DNA of 49,367 nt from positions 1 to 49,367 of the forward strand of contig DUQR01000052.1 in the NCBI GenBank assembly GCA_012837715.1, read 5' to 3'. Shown here in pieces: positions 17,462 through 26,145 of this stretch. Source of the stretch: Bacillota bacterium (GTDB taxonomy: Bacteria > Bacillota > UBA4882 > UBA10575). The position numbers and the translations under genes were made by a program. How positions within the stretch are numbered: position 1 is the stretch's first letter; the number at the start of each line of letters is the position of its first letter. Below the pieces are notes generated by a model. That model made no database searches. It had not been told where the DNA came from and saw only the letters and a program-made list of their open reading frames with translations.

Positions 17462-17779
17462 ATGCAAGTGTCATATACATTAAGTACGGAGGAACATAAT
17501 GAATTAATACATATATTAAGAGTTTTAAAGAAACAAGTTGAGGAAATGTTGAAATTTTCCTCCGATATTTTATTGATATGGCAAAAAAACGAAATAACAG
17601 ATTGGCTTAATTTTATTGTAGAACATGCTGATATTGAAGAACTTAAATCACTTGAAAAGGAAGTAAATAAAATGTTTTTTGAAAAATTTAATGTCAGGAT
17701 TGAATCAAGTAATCTGGATAATGTAAGGCTTGAAACATTTGAGCAATTTATTTGTAGGCTTCATGAAATACTACACTAA
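17462..17779 (+). CDS. small acidic protein directly after an RHS remnant; possible orphan immunity protein
   Basis: A 105-residue, alpha-helical, Glu/Leu-rich product (EEHNELIHILRVLKKQVEEM...) with no motif I recognise. The ATG at 17462 has only a poor ribosome site; a GTG at 17459 also fits. Its AT-rich codon use contrasts with the flanking GC-richer genes. In polymorphic toxin loci the gene right after the RHS toxin tail is usually its immunity partner, so that role is inferred from position. Expression is doubtful because upstream sequence is broken. Confidence 0.5.
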   Translation: MQVSYTLSTEEHNELIHILRVLKKQVEEMLKFSSDILLIWQKNEITDWLNFIVEHADIEELKSLEKEVNKMFFEKFNVRIESSNLDNVRLETFEQFICRLHEILH

Positions 17780-17973
17780 TTTTAAGAAGTAGTTCTTGAT
17801 TCGTTACTGGTTTGCTTGGCTAAGGATTAAAATATTGACCATAATGTAACGATCTACATAAAACATCATTTTGCTGGGCATATCTGGCGTATTACCCTTT
17901 TGGCTCAGGAGCGTTCATGGGTTACTCATATATCGAACCGTAGTGGAAAAGAAAGACGGATGGGAGGGGGAGA

Positions 17974-20391
17974 ATGGGAAAAGCGGATCCGGAGAGAAAA
18001 TTGGGTTTATGGTACCGGAGACCGGCTGCCACTTGGGAAGAAGCACTACCAATCGGCAACGGCCGACTGGGTGCGATGGTCTATGGGCAGGTCGGGGTAG
18101 AGAATCTCCAGTTGAATGAGGACAGCCTTTGGTATGGTGGGCCGGTGGACCGGAATAATCCGGATGCCTGCCGGAACCTACCGGAAATTCGCCGTCTGAT
18201 TTTGGCCGGTGAGATCAAAAAGGCCGAGCGCCTGGCCACTTTGGCGCTTTCCGGGACACCAGCGAGTCAGCGGCACTATCTGCCCCTGGGCAATCTTAAT
18301 TTAAAATACATGCCGGATGGTCTTCTTGTTGAAGCCTACGGGTCTTCCGTAGCAAAGAAAGATCCGGTCCAAAATTATACCCGGGCTTTGAATTTGGACA
18401 ACGCCCTTGTCCAAGTCACTTACCAAGTGGGGAAGACAACCTTTTTTCGGGAATATTTTGCCAGTGCGGTTCATCAGGTTTTGGTTCTCCGTTTAACGGC
18501 AAACCGGCCGGGGAGCGTATCCTTTTTGGCCCGTTTCGAGCGGGGGCGCTATCTGGAGAAAACAATAGCCACCGGTGATACCATCCGCATGATTGGCCAC
18601 GCCGGTGGTCAGCAAGGGATGAATTTCTGTGTTGCCGCCCGGGCGGTGTCGGAAGAAGGCCGCCTTACCACCTTAGGCGAACATTTAGTGGTGGAGGAGG
18701 CGGATGCCGTTACGTTGCTCATAGCGGCAGCTACCACTTTCCGTCACCCGGATCCGGAAACCGCTTGCTTGAGTCAGCTCGAAAAGGTGGTCGCCGTCGC
18801 CTATGAAGACATCAAGGCGGAGCATATTAAAGATTACCAAAGGTTTTTTCACCGGATGAGTCTAACCCTTTCCGGAGGGGAAGACCCTGACGCAGGGGTG
18901 AACTTACCCACCGACGAGCGACTGCGGCGTTTTCAAGCGGGTGGTGTGGATCCCGGATTTGTCGCTCTTTACTTCCAGTTTGGCCGTTATCTATTGATCA
19001 GTTGCAGTCGCCCCGGGAGCTTACCTGCGAACTTGCAGGGCATTTGGAATCAAAAGATGCTCCCTCCTTGGGACAGCAAATACACGATCAATATTAATAC
19101 CCAAATGAACTACTGGCCGGCGGAAGTCTGTAATCTGGCCGAGTGCCATCGGCCACTCTTTGCCTTACTGGATAGAATGCGGGTCACCGGACGTCGTACC
19201 GCCCAAGTTATGTATGGCTGTCGCGGTTTTGTCGCCCACCATAATACCGACATTTGGGCGGATACGGCACCGCAGGATGTTTGGCTTCCGGGCACTTACT
19301 GGCCGATGGGCGCCGCTTGGTTGTGCTTGCACCTTTGGGAGCATTATGCGTTTTCGGGTGACCGGGGGTTTCTTGAAGAAGCCTATCCCATTATGAAGGA
19401 AGCGGCCGAGTTTTTCCTGGATTTTCTGGTCGAAGACAAACAAGGACGGATGGTTACTTGTCCGTCGGTCTCGCCGGAGAATATTTATGAACTGCCCAAC
19501 GGGGAACGGGGCGCTTTATGTGCCGGTCCGGCGCTGGACAACCAGATCTTGACTGCCCTTTTTACGTGCTGTCAGCAAGCCGCCAACTGCCTACAACGAG
19601 ATGATCATGAGTTTATTAATCTGCTACAGAAAACCCTGGCTAAAATCCCGCCAATCCAAATTGGCCGCTACGGTCAGATCCAGGAATGGGTGGAGGACTA
19701 TGCTGAAGCTGAACCGGGCCATCGTCACCTTTCGCCGTTGTTTGGGTTGTATCCTGGTAATTTAATTACTTTGCGCGGGACCCCGGAGTTAGCCAAAGCA
19801 GCCCGACGTACTTTGGAGCGGAGACTGACCCATGGCGGGGGACATACAGGGTGGAGTCGGGCTTGGATCATCAATCTTTGGGCCCGGCTCGAGGAGGGAG
19901 AAGAAGCATGGACCAACCTCCAGGCTTTGCTGAACCAATCGACCCTCCCCAATCTTTTTGATACGCACCCGCCTTTCCAGATTGACGGTAACTTTGGCGG
20001 AACGGCAGGTATTGCCGAAATGTTGTTCCAGAGTCATGCCGGTGAACTTTGTCTGTTACCGGCATTGCCTCAAGCTTGGATCAAGGGACGGATTACCGGA
20101 CTTCGGGCGCGGGGCGGCTTCACCGTTGACCTTGAATGGGACCAACAGGCTTTTAAAACCGCCCGGATCTTCTCGACCCGGGGTGGCCCCTGCCGGGTCC
20201 GGATTAAACACTTAAGCCCGGTAACACTGGCCATTATCCTCCTCCACGAGGAAAGATTAGTGGCAAAGGTTTCCGCTGATGATCCAGTCGTTGAATTTCG
20301 GACCCGGGCCGGAGAAGAGTATTGGCTTAGAGTGAAGGAAGTTGATGGCGAAGGCAAAAGACGCAGGGAAAATCGGTTCAGGGGAGAATAA
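17974..20391 (+). CDS. glycoside hydrolase family 95 (alpha-L-fucosidase/galactosidase type)
   Basis: 805 residues, the usual size for GH95. The N-terminal domain starts [24 protein letters not shown]. The catalytic (alpha/alpha)6 part has [15 protein letters not shown], with the two Asn that activate water, [18 protein letters not shown] with the acid Glu, and [15 protein letters not shown] with the Asp. There is no signal peptide, so it acts on imported sugar in the cytoplasm. GGGAGGGGGAGA precedes the ATG. GH95 enzymes remove alpha-L-fucose or alpha-L-galactose; the latter occurs on some xylan and xyloglucan side chains. Which one applies cannot be told from sequence. Confidence 0.9.
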   Translation: MGKADPERKLGLWYRRPAATWEEALPIGNGRLGAMVYGQVGVENLQLNEDSLWYGGPVDRNNPDACRNLPEIRRLILAGEIKKAERLATLALSGTPASQRHYLPLGNLNLKYMPDGLLVEAYGSSVAKKDPVQNYTRALNLDNALVQVTYQVGKTTFFREYFASAVHQVLVLRLTANRPGSVSFLARFERGRYLEKTIATGDTIRMIGHAGGQQGMNFCVAARAVSEEGRLTTLGEHLVVEEADAVTLLIAAATTFRHPDPETACLSQLEKVVAVAYEDIKAEHIKDYQRFFHRMSLTLSGGEDPDAGVNLPTDERLRRFQAGGVDPGFVALYFQFGRYLLISCSRPGSLPANLQGIWNQKMLPPWDSKYTININTQMNYWPAEVCNLAECHRPLFALLDRMRVTGRRTAQVMYGCRGFVAHHNTDIWADTAPQDVWLPGTYWPMGAAWLCLHLWEHYAFSGDRGFLEEAYPIMKEAAEFFLDFLVEDKQGRMVTCPSVSPENIYELPNGERGALCAGPALDNQILTALFTCCQQAANCLQRDDHEFINLLQKTLAKIPPIQIGRYGQIQEWVEDYAEAEPGHRHLSPLFGLYPGNLITLRGTPELAKAARRTLERRLTHGGGHTGWSRAWIINLWARLEEGEEAWTNLQALLNQSTLPNLFDTHPPFQIDGNFGGTAGIAEMLFQSHAGELCLLPALPQAWIKGRITGLRARGGFTVDLEWDQQAFKTARIFSTRGGPCRVRIKHLSPVTLAIILLHEERLVAKVSADDPVVEFRTRAGEEYWLRVKEVDGEGKRRRENRFRGE

Positions 20392-20439
20392 AGAGGTAAT
20401 TTGATTTTATGATACTCTAGGCAAAAGGAGAGTGGTCGG

Positions 20440-22029
20440 GTGCTAACGCTGACCGTGTTTTTAAGCGGAGCGGTCTTAATGGCCTTGGAGATGGTGGGCA
20501 GCCGGATTCTGGCGCCTACTTTCGGTAGTTCGATCTATATTTGGGGCTCTTTGATTGTGGTGGTCATGGCTGCCCTGACCCTCGGGTATTATGTGGGCGG
20601 ACGGCTCGCCGATCGTTTCCCTGATTTAGCTGTGATTGGGATTATTCTGACAGTGGCCGGTTATTTCATTGGTTTCTTACCCTTTTGGACTAGTCGGGTC
20701 AATTTCCTCTGCGGGCGGTTGGAGCCCAGGGTTGGTTCTCTCTTGGCAGCGATGGCTTTTTTCTTTCTCCCTAGTATTCTGTTGGCGACGGTCTCGCCCT
20801 ATGCTGTCAAGTTGGCTGGCCGGAATTTGGAGAACCTAGGGAATATTGCCGGCCGTATATCAGCTATCTCCAGTATAGGTAGTGTGGTTGGGACCTTGGT
20901 GACTTCCTTCTTTCTTATCCCCCTGACCGGGGTCAGGAATATTGTCCATTCTTTAGGCCTAATCCTTCTCCTTTTGGCCTTGTTGATCTTCTTCCGCAAA
21001 CCGGAGAAAGAAACTTCCACCCGGGCGTTCGGTCTTTCTTGGTTGCGCTGGGTGCTCCGGCTCTTGATTTTGCTTGGGATCGTCTGTTTGATTATTAATT
21101 GGCGTTCTGGTGGACAGTCCTTTGGATCTCACTTGGACGGCGTGCTCTACGAACGGGATTCTTTATATAATCATATAACGGTTACACAAAGCGGTTCCCG
21201 GCGTTATTTGCGTTTCGATAACTCATTTCAGAGCGCCATCGATTTAGCGAACCCTTTCGATCAAGTTTTTCGCTATACTTCCTACCTGCATTTGGGAGTC
21301 GTGGCCCATCCCCGGCCGGAAAGGGTACTCTTTATCGGCCTAGGTGGTGGTTCCGCGCCAGCTAAATTTTTACATGATTATCCTTCTTTAAAGCGGATTG
21401 ATGTGGTCGAGCTCGACCCGGAGGTAGTCAAAGTGGCCAAAACTTATTTTGCGTTGCCCGCAGACCCCCGCCTCCAGGTGATCACCCAGGACGGCCGGTT
21501 GTTTGTTGAGCAAGCCAGTCGGGCCATAGCCCGTGGTGAAGCTACCCCTTATGACCTAGTTATTATTGACGCCTACTCGTCCAGCACGATTCCGTATCAT
21601 CTTACGACCTTGGAATTCTTGGAATTGGTCCGGAAAGTTTTAGCCCCTGATGGGGTGGTTGTTTCCAATATCATTGGGGCGATTACCGGTCCTTACAGCG
21701 GTTTATTGCGGGCGATGACCCGTACCTTTACCGCCGTTTATCCCCAGGTCTATCTCTTTCCCGTTAACGGTTGGCGGGGAGAGGCGGATTTTTTTGAACA
21801 AAACATTGTGGTGGTTGCGACTTTGGATCCGGTCTATCGGTCGAAAGCCGACTGGCAAAAGCAAGCGGAGGAGTTGTTTGCCCGGGAATTGATTGCCGAA
21901 GATGTTCCTGTTTTCGCCCGGAGTCTGGTGGAAGATCCACTGCTTACGCAGAAAGAATGGTTGGCCAAAGTCCCCCTTTTGACCGATGATTACGCACCGG
22001 TAGACACATTGAAACATCCATTATTATAA
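20440..22029 (+). CDS. membrane-fused spermidine synthase-like protein
   Basis: 529 residues. About seven helices (1-225) begin LSGAVLMALEMVGSRILAPTFGSS. A soluble aminopropyltransferase-like domain follows, with YNHITVTQS, the nucleotide-binding loop VLFIGLGGGSAPAKFL, VVELDPEVVKVA and YDLVIIDAYSSSTIPYHLTT. The canonical polyamine synthase motif GGGxG is altered to GGGSA and the substrate gate to DAYSSS. The actual product may therefore not be spermidine; such fusions are widespread and mostly uncharacterised. It starts at a GTG with AAGGAGAG about 8 bases upstream. A single gene, with no polyamine genes nearby. Confidence 0.85.
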   Translation: MLTLTVFLSGAVLMALEMVGSRILAPTFGSSIYIWGSLIVVVMAALTLGYYVGGRLADRFPDLAVIGIILTVAGYFIGFLPFWTSRVNFLCGRLEPRVGSLLAAMAFFFLPSILLATVSPYAVKLAGRNLENLGNIAGRISAISSIGSVVGTLVTSFFLIPLTGVRNIVHSLGLILLLLALLIFFRKPEKETSTRAFGLSWLRWVLRLLILLGIVCLIINWRSGGQSFGSHLDGVLYERDSLYNHITVTQSGSRRYLRFDNSFQSAIDLANPFDQVFRYTSYLHLGVVAHPRPERVLFIGLGGGSAPAKFLHDYPSLKRIDVVELDPEVVKVAKTYFALPADPRLQVITQDGRLFVEQASRAIARGEATPYDLVIIDAYSSSTIPYHLTTLEFLELVRKVLAPDGVVVSNIIGAITGPYSGLLRAMTRTFTAVYPQVYLFPVNGWRGEADFFEQNIVVVATLDPVYRSKADWQKQAEELFARELIAEDVPVFARSLVEDPLLTQKEWLAKVPLLTDDYAPVDTLKHPLL

Positions 22030-22053
22030 GGTTTTCTGCTTGTCTATTTCTTG

Positions 22054-22108
22054 GAATTGTTAACTCAAAGAACAACGCAAAAAGTCCTTACTGAGGCTTT
22101 TTTAAAGT
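22054..22108 (+). terminator. repeat copy overlapping a bulged candidate terminator
   Basis: The second copy of the 12026 repeat (22054-22087) ends in AAAAAGTCC. This pairs with GGCTTTTTT (22097-22105) with a bulge, followed by more T and A. It probably ends the spermidine-synthase-like gene. The rest of the gap to 22279 contains small hairpins (CCTGT-AAGG-ACAGG near 22165) but no gene I can name. Confidence 0.4.
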
Positions 22109-22279
22109 AAGCTGGATAAATAATGGCTGAACAGGAAAATTTAGCGCTTGACAACAGATCATCCCTGTAAGGACAGGACCTTCCACGAGTAGCTTATTGC
22201 TGGTAAATCCCTCTTTAGGGCAGGAATCGACGCCTCCGGTTTTGAATTCTATGTTTAAAATCTTAGTGGAGGCTATACA

Positions 22280-22837
22280 ATGAAAAAGACCAGTTTTGTA
22301 CTATTTTTCGTTCTTCTTCTTCTGATCATGAGTTGCAGTTCGGTCTTGGCTAGCGCAGTAATGAAACTAGGGATTGAACCGGGAGGAGATCTTTCCACAA
22401 AGATCGGCGGTTACATGTTGGGGTACGGGGTTGAACCGGGAATCTCCGTGGCTGGCGAGTACTTGTGGAATTTTAATGAAACATTGCAAGCCGGCGCTGG
22501 AATAGAGTACCAGTTGGTCCGGAATGTAAAGAGTTTAGACGCCGGGTTCAGTTTTATCCCCCTTTATGGAATGGTTAAAGTTAAAGCCCCGTTGAGCACC
22601 GATCTTAACACCTATTTCACCGGGAAGGTCGGCTACAATTACCTTAGTCTTGACGAGCGGGTGGAGGGCTTTGACTACGGCGGTGGATTATACTATGGGC
22701 TTGGGGTGGGGATCGATCTGAACAGCAAATATCTTTTGGAAGCCGAATATTCGGTGAACAAAGGCGAACTTGGTTATATTCTGAAACAGCCTTTTGATTA
22801 CGCTAAGTTCCGGTTGGCTTTCGGTTACAAGTTTTAA
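22280..22837 (+). CDS. small outer-membrane beta-barrel protein
   Basis: 185 residues with a signal peptide (KKTSFVLFFVLLLLIMSCSSVLA). A predicted eight-strand-like barrel follows, with alternating hydrophobic residues (AGEYLWNFNETLQAGAGIEYQL; TYFTGKVGYNYLSL; YLLEAEYSVNKGEL). It ends FRLAFGYKF with the terminal Phe needed for BAM insertion. The fold resembles OmpA/OmpX/OmpW-type barrels; function unknown. GGAGG lies 7 bases before the ATG. It is independent evidence that the host has an outer membrane. Confidence 0.75.
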   Translation: MKKTSFVLFFVLLLLIMSCSSVLASAVMKLGIEPGGDLSTKIGGYMLGYGVEPGISVAGEYLWNFNETLQAGAGIEYQLVRNVKSLDAGFSFIPLYGMVKVKAPLSTDLNTYFTGKVGYNYLSLDERVEGFDYGGGLYYGLGVGIDLNSKYLLEAEYSVNKGELGYILKQPFDYAKFRLAFGYKF

Positions 22838-22918
22838 GAACACCGGCCACCCGGGCAGTGGGCTGCCTCTTCCCCAAAGGCGGGCGATTGAAGATTATAC
22901 CGGTAATACGGTAACTCA

Positions 22919-22956
22919 AAGGTCTGATTCCGTGCTCTTTCGGAATCAGGCCTTTT
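22919..22956 (+). terminator. strong hairpin terminator after the barrel gene
   Basis: AAGGTCTGATTCCG (22919-22932) and CGGAATCAGGCCTT (22941-22954) form a 14-bp stem with one G-T pair, followed by TT. It argues that the azlC start lies downstream of it, although the frame is open further upstream. Confidence 0.75.
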
Positions 22957-22982
22957 CGAGTATAATTACTGATACGAGATTG

Positions 22983-23723
22983 ATGATTCTTCCGAAAGAG
23001 GTGAGCGCAGTTAAACAAGGTTCTTTTTTCACAGGAGTCAAAACCGGACTTCCCGTTGCTTTTGGTTACCTTCCGATTGCCATTGCCTTTGGGTTACTGG
23101 CGAAGGCCAACGGTTTGAACGCCACGGCCAGCACTCTGATGTCAGCTTTGGTTTTTGCCGGCGCTAGCCAATTCGTAGCCGTTAACCTCCTGGCGACTGG
23201 GGCTGGCCTGGGTGAGATTATCCTGACCACTTTTTTGGTGAATATCCGCCATCTTTTAATGGGCGCCGCGTTAGCCCCCCGTCTACGCCGACAACCGGTG
23301 AAAGTAAAAAGCATCATTGCTTTTGGTGTTACCGACGAGACTTTCTCGGTAGTATCGATGTATCCGGCCAAAAACAGTAACCCCGGGTTCGTTGCCGGGG
23401 TGAATACCATAGCCTATTTGGGTTGGGTTTTAGGAACAGCCTGCGGTAGCCTGATGGTTAAAGGGCTCCCGGCTCTTCTGCAGTCCAGTATGGGGTTGGC
23501 TTTGTACGCGATGTTCATCGGCTTATTGGTCCCCGGACTCAAGGGGTCCAGGCCGAATCTAATTGTTTCCCTGATTGCCTTAGTCCTGAGTGCGATTACT
23601 GCTTGGGGCCCTCTGTGCCTGAGGTCGCTGGCGAAAGGATGGAAGATTATGCTCGTGTCGGTTGTGGCTTGTAGTATTGGGGCGCTTTTCTTTCCGGGGG
23701 AGGTGAATGAAGATAACAGCTAA
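22983..23723 (+). CDS. azlC: AzlC family branched-chain amino acid exporter subunit
   Basis: About 246 residues with seven to eight helices. The family opening VKTGLPVAFGYLPIAIAFGLLAKANGL, the ALVFAGASQFVAVNLL segment and LLMGAALAPRLRR are present. I used the ATG at 22983; the GTG at 23001 is also possible, and the frame upstream is interrupted by the terminator hairpin. The stop overlaps the azlD start, as in azlCD operons. AzlC and AzlD together export branched-chain amino acids; the large subunit carries most helices. Confidence 0.88.
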   Translation: MILPKEVSAVKQGSFFTGVKTGLPVAFGYLPIAIAFGLLAKANGLNATASTLMSALVFAGASQFVAVNLLATGAGLGEIILTTFLVNIRHLLMGAALAPRLRRQPVKVKSIIAFGVTDETFSVVSMYPAKNSNPGFVAGVNTIAYLGWVLGTACGSLMVKGLPALLQSSMGLALYAMFIGLLVPGLKGSRPNLIVSLIALVLSAITAWGPLCLRSLAKGWKIMLVSVVACSIGALFFPGEVNEDNS

Positions 23724-24021
23724 AGATGGACTCCTCTTGATCTTGGGGATGGCGGTGGTAACCTATTTACCCCGTTTATTGCCGATGTTTCTTTTCTCTG
23801 CGGAGAAACTCCCCTCTTTGATCAAACGTTTTTTGGATTTTATCCCTTATGCCGTTCTAACCACCCTTATTTTCCCGGAGATTCTATCTTCCACAGCCCA
23901 TCCCGGGTCAGCCCTTGCCGGTGGGTTCATCTCCTTGCTTTTGGCTTATTACCAAAACAATCTATTCCTGGTCGTTGCGGGTGGGATCGGCGCCGTTTTC
24001 CTTTGCGAACTATTGTTCTAG
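23707..24021 (+). CDS. azlD: AzlD family branched-chain amino acid exporter small subunit
   Basis: 104 residues with four helices. The sequence LLLILGMAVVTYLPRLLPMFLF matches the AzlD opening. GGGGGAGG sits just before the ATG, inside the azlC end, so translation is coupled. The gene overlaps azlC by 17 bases. Confidence 0.88.
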   Translation: MKITAKDGLLLILGMAVVTYLPRLLPMFLFSAEKLPSLIKRFLDFIPYAVLTTLIFPEILSSTAHPGSALAGGFISLLLAYYQNNLFLVVAGGIGAVFLCELLF

Positions 24022-24059
24022 TAGCCGGTGGAGAAGGCATAGAGAAAGGAAGGAATAAG

Positions 24060-24911
24060 ATGGAAGTATTTCTTGATTGTTTACCGTGTATGCTCCGGCA
24101 GGTGCTGGAAGCTTCCCGTTTGGCAACGGACCGGAGAGAAGTTCACGACCGGATTATGCAAGAAGCCACCGAAATACTGGTGGGGTACGGGGAATTCCCG
24201 AATTCACCAGCGCTGGCCAGTGTCCTCCATGGGATTGTCAAAAAACATACGGGGGTAGCCGATCCCTATCTGCAGGTGAAAAGGGCAAATATCCGCGATG
24301 CCCTGGCAGTCTACCCCTTTCTCCAAACTTTTCTTGCTGAACAAGCCGACGGGCTGTATTGGGCCTTAAAGGCTGCCGCTACCGGTAATATTATTGACGT
24401 GGCAGTTGGCTCAGGGCAAGATCTCAGGGAAAGCATCGAGCAAGAACTGGCCAAACCATTTGCCCTTTGTGATTTGGCCCCGTTCCAAAAGGAACTGGCG
24501 ACGGCCAAGCATCTTCTAATCATTGCTGATAATGCTGGCGAGACGGTTTTTGACCGCCTCCTTATGGAGCGTTTGTCCGATTTGACTATAACCTATGCGG
24601 TTCGGGGAGAACCGGTGCTTAACGATGCAACGGTGGACGATGTCCGTGCTTCCGGGTTTGCGCCCTGGATTAATGTGGTTTCTACCGGGGGGAGAGCGCC
24701 CGGATTAATCTTGGACGAGTGTACGGAGGAGTTCAGATCCCTTTTCTACCAGGTGGATCTGGTAATCAGTAAAGGACAGGGCAATTATGAAGCATTAATG
24801 GACGAAGCACAAAGAAGTGTCTTTTTTCTGTTGAAAGCCAAATGCCCCATGCTGGCGGAGAAACTTAGCGTTCAAGTAAATGACTATGTTTTTAAGTGGA
24901 ATGGTCGATAA
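24060..24911 (+). CDS. DUF89/ARMT1-like metal-dependent phosphatase
   Basis: 283 residues. The N-terminal Cys pair CLPCMLRQ is followed by the DUF89 active-site elements LLIIADNAGETVFDRLLMERL, FALCDLAPFQKEL and LVISKGQGNYEAL. Members are metal-dependent carbohydrate-phosphate or damage-control phosphatases; the substrate here is unknown. GAAAGGAAGG precedes the ATG at 24060, which I prefer over the longer frame from 24003 that would overlap azlD. The gene has about the usual length for prokaryotic members. Confidence 0.85.
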   Translation: MEVFLDCLPCMLRQVLEASRLATDRREVHDRIMQEATEILVGYGEFPNSPALASVLHGIVKKHTGVADPYLQVKRANIRDALAVYPFLQTFLAEQADGLYWALKAAATGNIIDVAVGSGQDLRESIEQELAKPFALCDLAPFQKELATAKHLLIIADNAGETVFDRLLMERLSDLTITYAVRGEPVLNDATVDDVRASGFAPWINVVSTGGRAPGLILDECTEEFRSLFYQVDLVISKGQGNYEALMDEAQRSVFFLLKAKCPMLAEKLSVQVNDYVFKWNGR

Positions 24912-24940
24912 AAGCTGGCGCTTTCGGGCATATTAGCTAA

Positions 24941-24976
24941 GAAGTTGCTCCCGTGGCTACCGCTAGCTTTGAGCCC
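24941..24976 (+). repeat. dispersed intergenic repeat, copy C
   Basis: It begins GAAGTTGCTCCCGTGGCTAC and ends CGCTAGCTTTGAGCCC. It shares GCTC, TGGCTACCG and AGCTTTGAGCC with the other copies. The gap continues to 25154 with an 8-bp inverted repeat (GTACAGCA at 25023, TGCTGTAC at 25073) and no gene. Confidence 0.5.
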
Positions 24977-25154
24977 AATGCTAAAAAATTCGAAGCCGGG
25001 CTAGTCGACAAGGAGCGAAGGCGTACAGCAGCTGGTTGTTGGCAGCGGCACGTGAAAAGGTGAAAATTAGCTTGCTGTACTTCCAAAGGCAAGTCATTTA
25101 CACGAACGGCGAGCAACGAGAGTTAGGTAGGACAGACCGGGAGCGAGGAAATAA

Positions 25155-25625
25155 ATGTTACGGGATAAAGTTTTATTGGGCGCCTTGGCCGGGATTTTTG
25201 CCAATTTCGTAATGGAGATCCCGGAGCTGATTTTGTGGAAGATGAAAATCTTATCCCATCCCCTCTTCCACTATTTGGGCAGTTTATTCATGCCGGTAGA
25301 AACGTCGCACCATATTTACCTGGGAGAGGTAATGGGGTTTGTAGGGACAAAAGTCTACGGCGCTTTCCTTGGGGTCGTCTTTATCATTTTTTTGACCTAT
25401 TCAGGCTACCGCTTTGTTTTGTCCAAGGGCTTGCTTTATGGGGCGTTTCTCTGGCTTTTCTCCTATGGGGGGCTTGCTTCGATCCCCATCGTCAAACTAT
25501 CAACCACTTATCCGCGGATGCCCTTGGAAAATCTCCTTTTTTTCCTCCTTCATCTCCTTTTTGGGTTTACCCTGGGTCTTTTCATCAAGGTATGCGCTGA
25601 CGCTGACAACCGCCCGCGCACATAA
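25155..25625 (+). CDS. small integral membrane protein of unknown function
   Basis: 156 residues with four hydrophobic segments (LLGALAGIFANFVMEIPELI; VYGAFLGVVFIIFLTY; LLYGAFLWLFSYGG; LLFFLLHLLFGFTLGLF) and few charged residues. The N-terminal pattern resembles small YqhR/DUF-type membrane proteins, but I cannot assign a family. GAGCGAGGAA lies before the ATG. It is isolated between a repeat-containing gap and a 500-base gap. Confidence 0.65.
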   Translation: MLRDKVLLGALAGIFANFVMEIPELILWKMKILSHPLFHYLGSLFMPVETSHHIYLGEVMGFVGTKVYGAFLGVVFIIFLTYSGYRFVLSKGLLYGAFLWLFSYGGLASIPIVKLSTTYPRMPLENLLFFLLHLLFGFTLGLFIKVCADADNRPRT

Positions 25626-25904
25626 AGGGATATAAACCGATGCTGGTTCCGGAAAAAGCTTTGCTAAGCATACTTTGGCAAGAAATTAAGGTCATGCGAA
25701 GAACGTATCCGGTCCGGCGAGGCAAATGGGGCGGTTAACGCAAAAAGCCTGGCAAAGGCAATTATGCACACAAACGACGAGGATCAAGTGTCGAAACAAT
25801 TTTCGACGCAAAGCGCTTCCTTAGTTCCGGTGGTCTGTTCGTCTTCTAGTCACTAACAGATCAACAAGGAGGGAGGAAGGGACATTAAAATCGTAATAGT
25901 ACTT

Positions 25905-25928
25905 AAGGACCAGAGGGGTCCTTTTTTT
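25905..25928 (+). terminator. rho-independent terminator
   Basis: The perfect 7-bp stem AAGGACC/GGTCCTT with a 5-base loop and seven T lies upstream of the LacI promoter. It insulates the glycosidase operon. Confidence 0.75.
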
Positions 25929-25993
25929 AATGGTAATCGCCGGAGGGCTTCTTTGGCGGTCTTTTTTTATCGTCTGCTTATACCAGTATTTTC

Positions 25994-26022
25994 TTGCCCG
26001 GCAGCGGATGAAATGGTATTAT
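25994..26022 (+). promoter_or_regulatory. candidate promoter of the LacI-glycosidase operon
   Basis: TTGCCC (25994-25999) and TATTAT (26017-26022) lie 17 bases apart, about 125 bases before the LacI start. Confidence 0.45.
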
Positions 26023-26117
26023 AAATCAGACCTCTTAATTCAGCGCCAATACCAGGTGACAAATAACCAAAATCAGGCCAAAAAAAGGATTTTGCAGTAG
26101 AATGGCGAATAAAAAAA

Positions 26118-26129
26118 ACAAACGTTTGT
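26118..26129. promoter_or_regulatory. LacI-family operator palindrome
   Basis: ACAAACGTTTGT is a perfect 12-bp palindrome with the central CG typical of LacI/GalR operators. It lies 16 bases before the start of the LacI gene and downstream of the candidate promoter, so binding would block transcription of the gene and the operon behind it. Confidence 0.6.
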
Positions 26130-26145
26130 GAAAGTGAGCGCAGTT

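Larger units (their letters stand above)
25626..26145 (+). other. 500-base gap with hairpins before the LacI gene
   Basis: No gene was recognised. GTCGAAA-CAAT-TTTCGAC (25790-25807) is a perfect 7-bp hairpin. AAGGACC (25905-25911) pairs with GGTCCTT (25917-25923) and is followed by T to 25928, a good terminator. Promoter and operator elements for the LacI gene lie at its 3' end and are listed separately. GGAGGGAGGAAGGG at about 25868-25881 looks like a ribosome site but has no start codon after it. Confidence 0.5.

Noticed and set aside
19110-20357. Several long minus-strand and alternate frames inside the GH95 gene
   Set aside because: They are typical shadows in GC-richer coding sequence and lack ribosome sites or family matches.
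22794-22982. Longer N-terminus of AzlC
   Set aside because: It contains the terminator hairpin of the previous gene, and the residues do not resemble AzlC.
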